From Elusimicrobia bacterium RIFCSPLOWO2_01_FULL_59_12 (GTDB lineage: Bacteria; Elusimicrobiota; Elusimicrobia; 2-01-FULL-59-12), in contig MGUR01000057.1 in the NCBI GenBank assembly GCA_001800075.1, positions 12,901 to 18,409 of the forward strand: a DNA stretch of 5,509 nucleotides, read 5' to 3'. Shown here one piece after another: positions 5,336-5,509 of this stretch. Numbering within the stretch: the first letter of the stretch is position 1; every line of letters starts with the position of its first letter. Made by a program: the position numbers and the translations under genes. The notes beneath the pieces are model-generated. The model was not told the DNA's origin. It saw only the letters and a program-made list of their open reading frames with translations, and did not search any database.

Positions 5336-5509
5336 TCAAAAGTTGCTTCGGACACCCATCCCGAAGCGAAAGGTGCCGCGCCAAGAAAGGCCCGCCAAAC
5401 CGAAGAGCTCGAGGTTGTGAAAAGGTGTGAAATCGTCCACATGGCGAGAAAAAGAAAGGCCGGCGAATTGGCTAGTGACTCCAACCAAGGCACTGTACCG
5501 CTTCCAGTA
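5336..5509 (-). CDS. 3' end of a probable outer-membrane beta-barrel protein (5' end outside window)
   Basis: This minus-strand frame is open from the right edge to TGA at 5336-5338, giving 57 residues. The sequence is Gly- and aromatic-rich with alternating polarity, for example YSALVGVTSQFAGLSFSRH and NLELFGLAGLSW. It ends in TFRFGMGVRSNF. Counting back from the terminal Phe, the alternate positions are F, S, V, M, F, F, which is the pattern of the C-terminal beta-signal recognised by the BAM complex. It is codirectional with the giant gene, 233 bases upstream of it, so probably not tightly co-translated. The exactly antisense plus frame is also open here (ATG at 5441, lysine/arginine-rich), but is a poorer protein-like reading. 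Too little is present to name a family. Confidence 0.5.
   Translation of the reverse strand, partial: YWKRYSALVGVTSQFAGLSFSRHVDDFTPFHNLELFGLAGLSWRGTFRFGMGVRSNF
5345..5367 (-). terminator. GC-rich hairpin over the 3' end of the OMP-like gene
   Basis: On the minus strand GCTTCGG-N9-CCGAAGC (7 perfect pairs) is followed by AACTTTTGA, so a short T-run overlaps the stop codon. It resembles a weak intrinsic terminator placed inside the last codons. The T-run is only four bases and the loop is long, so the call is tentative. Confidence 0.35.

Noticed and set aside
5441..5509. Possible plus-strand gene start (MARKRKAGELASDSN) running off the right edge
   Set aside because: No well-spaced ribosome binding site, and it is exactly antisense, codon for codon, to the beta-barrel-like frame, which is the better protein reading. 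Not fully excluded.

Overview
The window is essentially one gene. Read on the minus strand, a single frame stays open from an ATG at 5102 down to base 1 (1,700 complete codons plus two bases) without a stop, and runs off the left edge. The plus strand carries only short antisense ORFs. The encoded protein is a very long chimera of domains that are normally separate proteins. The order is: exported N-terminus with a lipobox-like LSAC; a TraB/TIKI/ChaN-like domain; a transmembrane helix; a nucleotidyltransferase-like domain (GS-x10-DID); a helical stretch; a CheR-like class I methyltransferase-type Rossmann domain; a three-helix membrane block that looks like a decayed CPBP (Abi) intramembrane protease; and an intact M48-type zinc peptidase (HEITH, EYDAD, THPQIKERI). 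A helical tail is cut by the window edge.

Upstream (5103-5335) is a non-coding gap with several small inverted repeats, a TTAAAT-rich patch and a weak candidate promoter pointing into the big gene. Further right, 5336-5509 on the minus strand reads as the last 57 residues of another protein. Its end (FRFGMGVRSNF, then stop) has the alternating pattern and terminal Phe of an outer-membrane beta-barrel, which suggests a diderm bacterium.

Organism: mixed-use codons, near-balanced base composition, a diderm-type OMP end, and giant multi-domain ORFs mixing TraB-like, nucleotidyltransferase, methyltransferase and peptidase modules all fit a PVC-side candidate phylum. Omnitrophota, known for giant genes, is the best guess. 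This is inference from style and memory of the family, not a search result.

How the parts may work together: the membrane segments would tether the protein to the envelope. The M48 module, possibly with the degenerate CPBP-like block, could mature or cut the chain into smaller units. The nucleotidyltransferase-like and methyltransferase-like modules need nucleotide and SAM, which are cytoplasmic, yet the protein starts with an export signal. That topological conflict is the main puzzle of the window.
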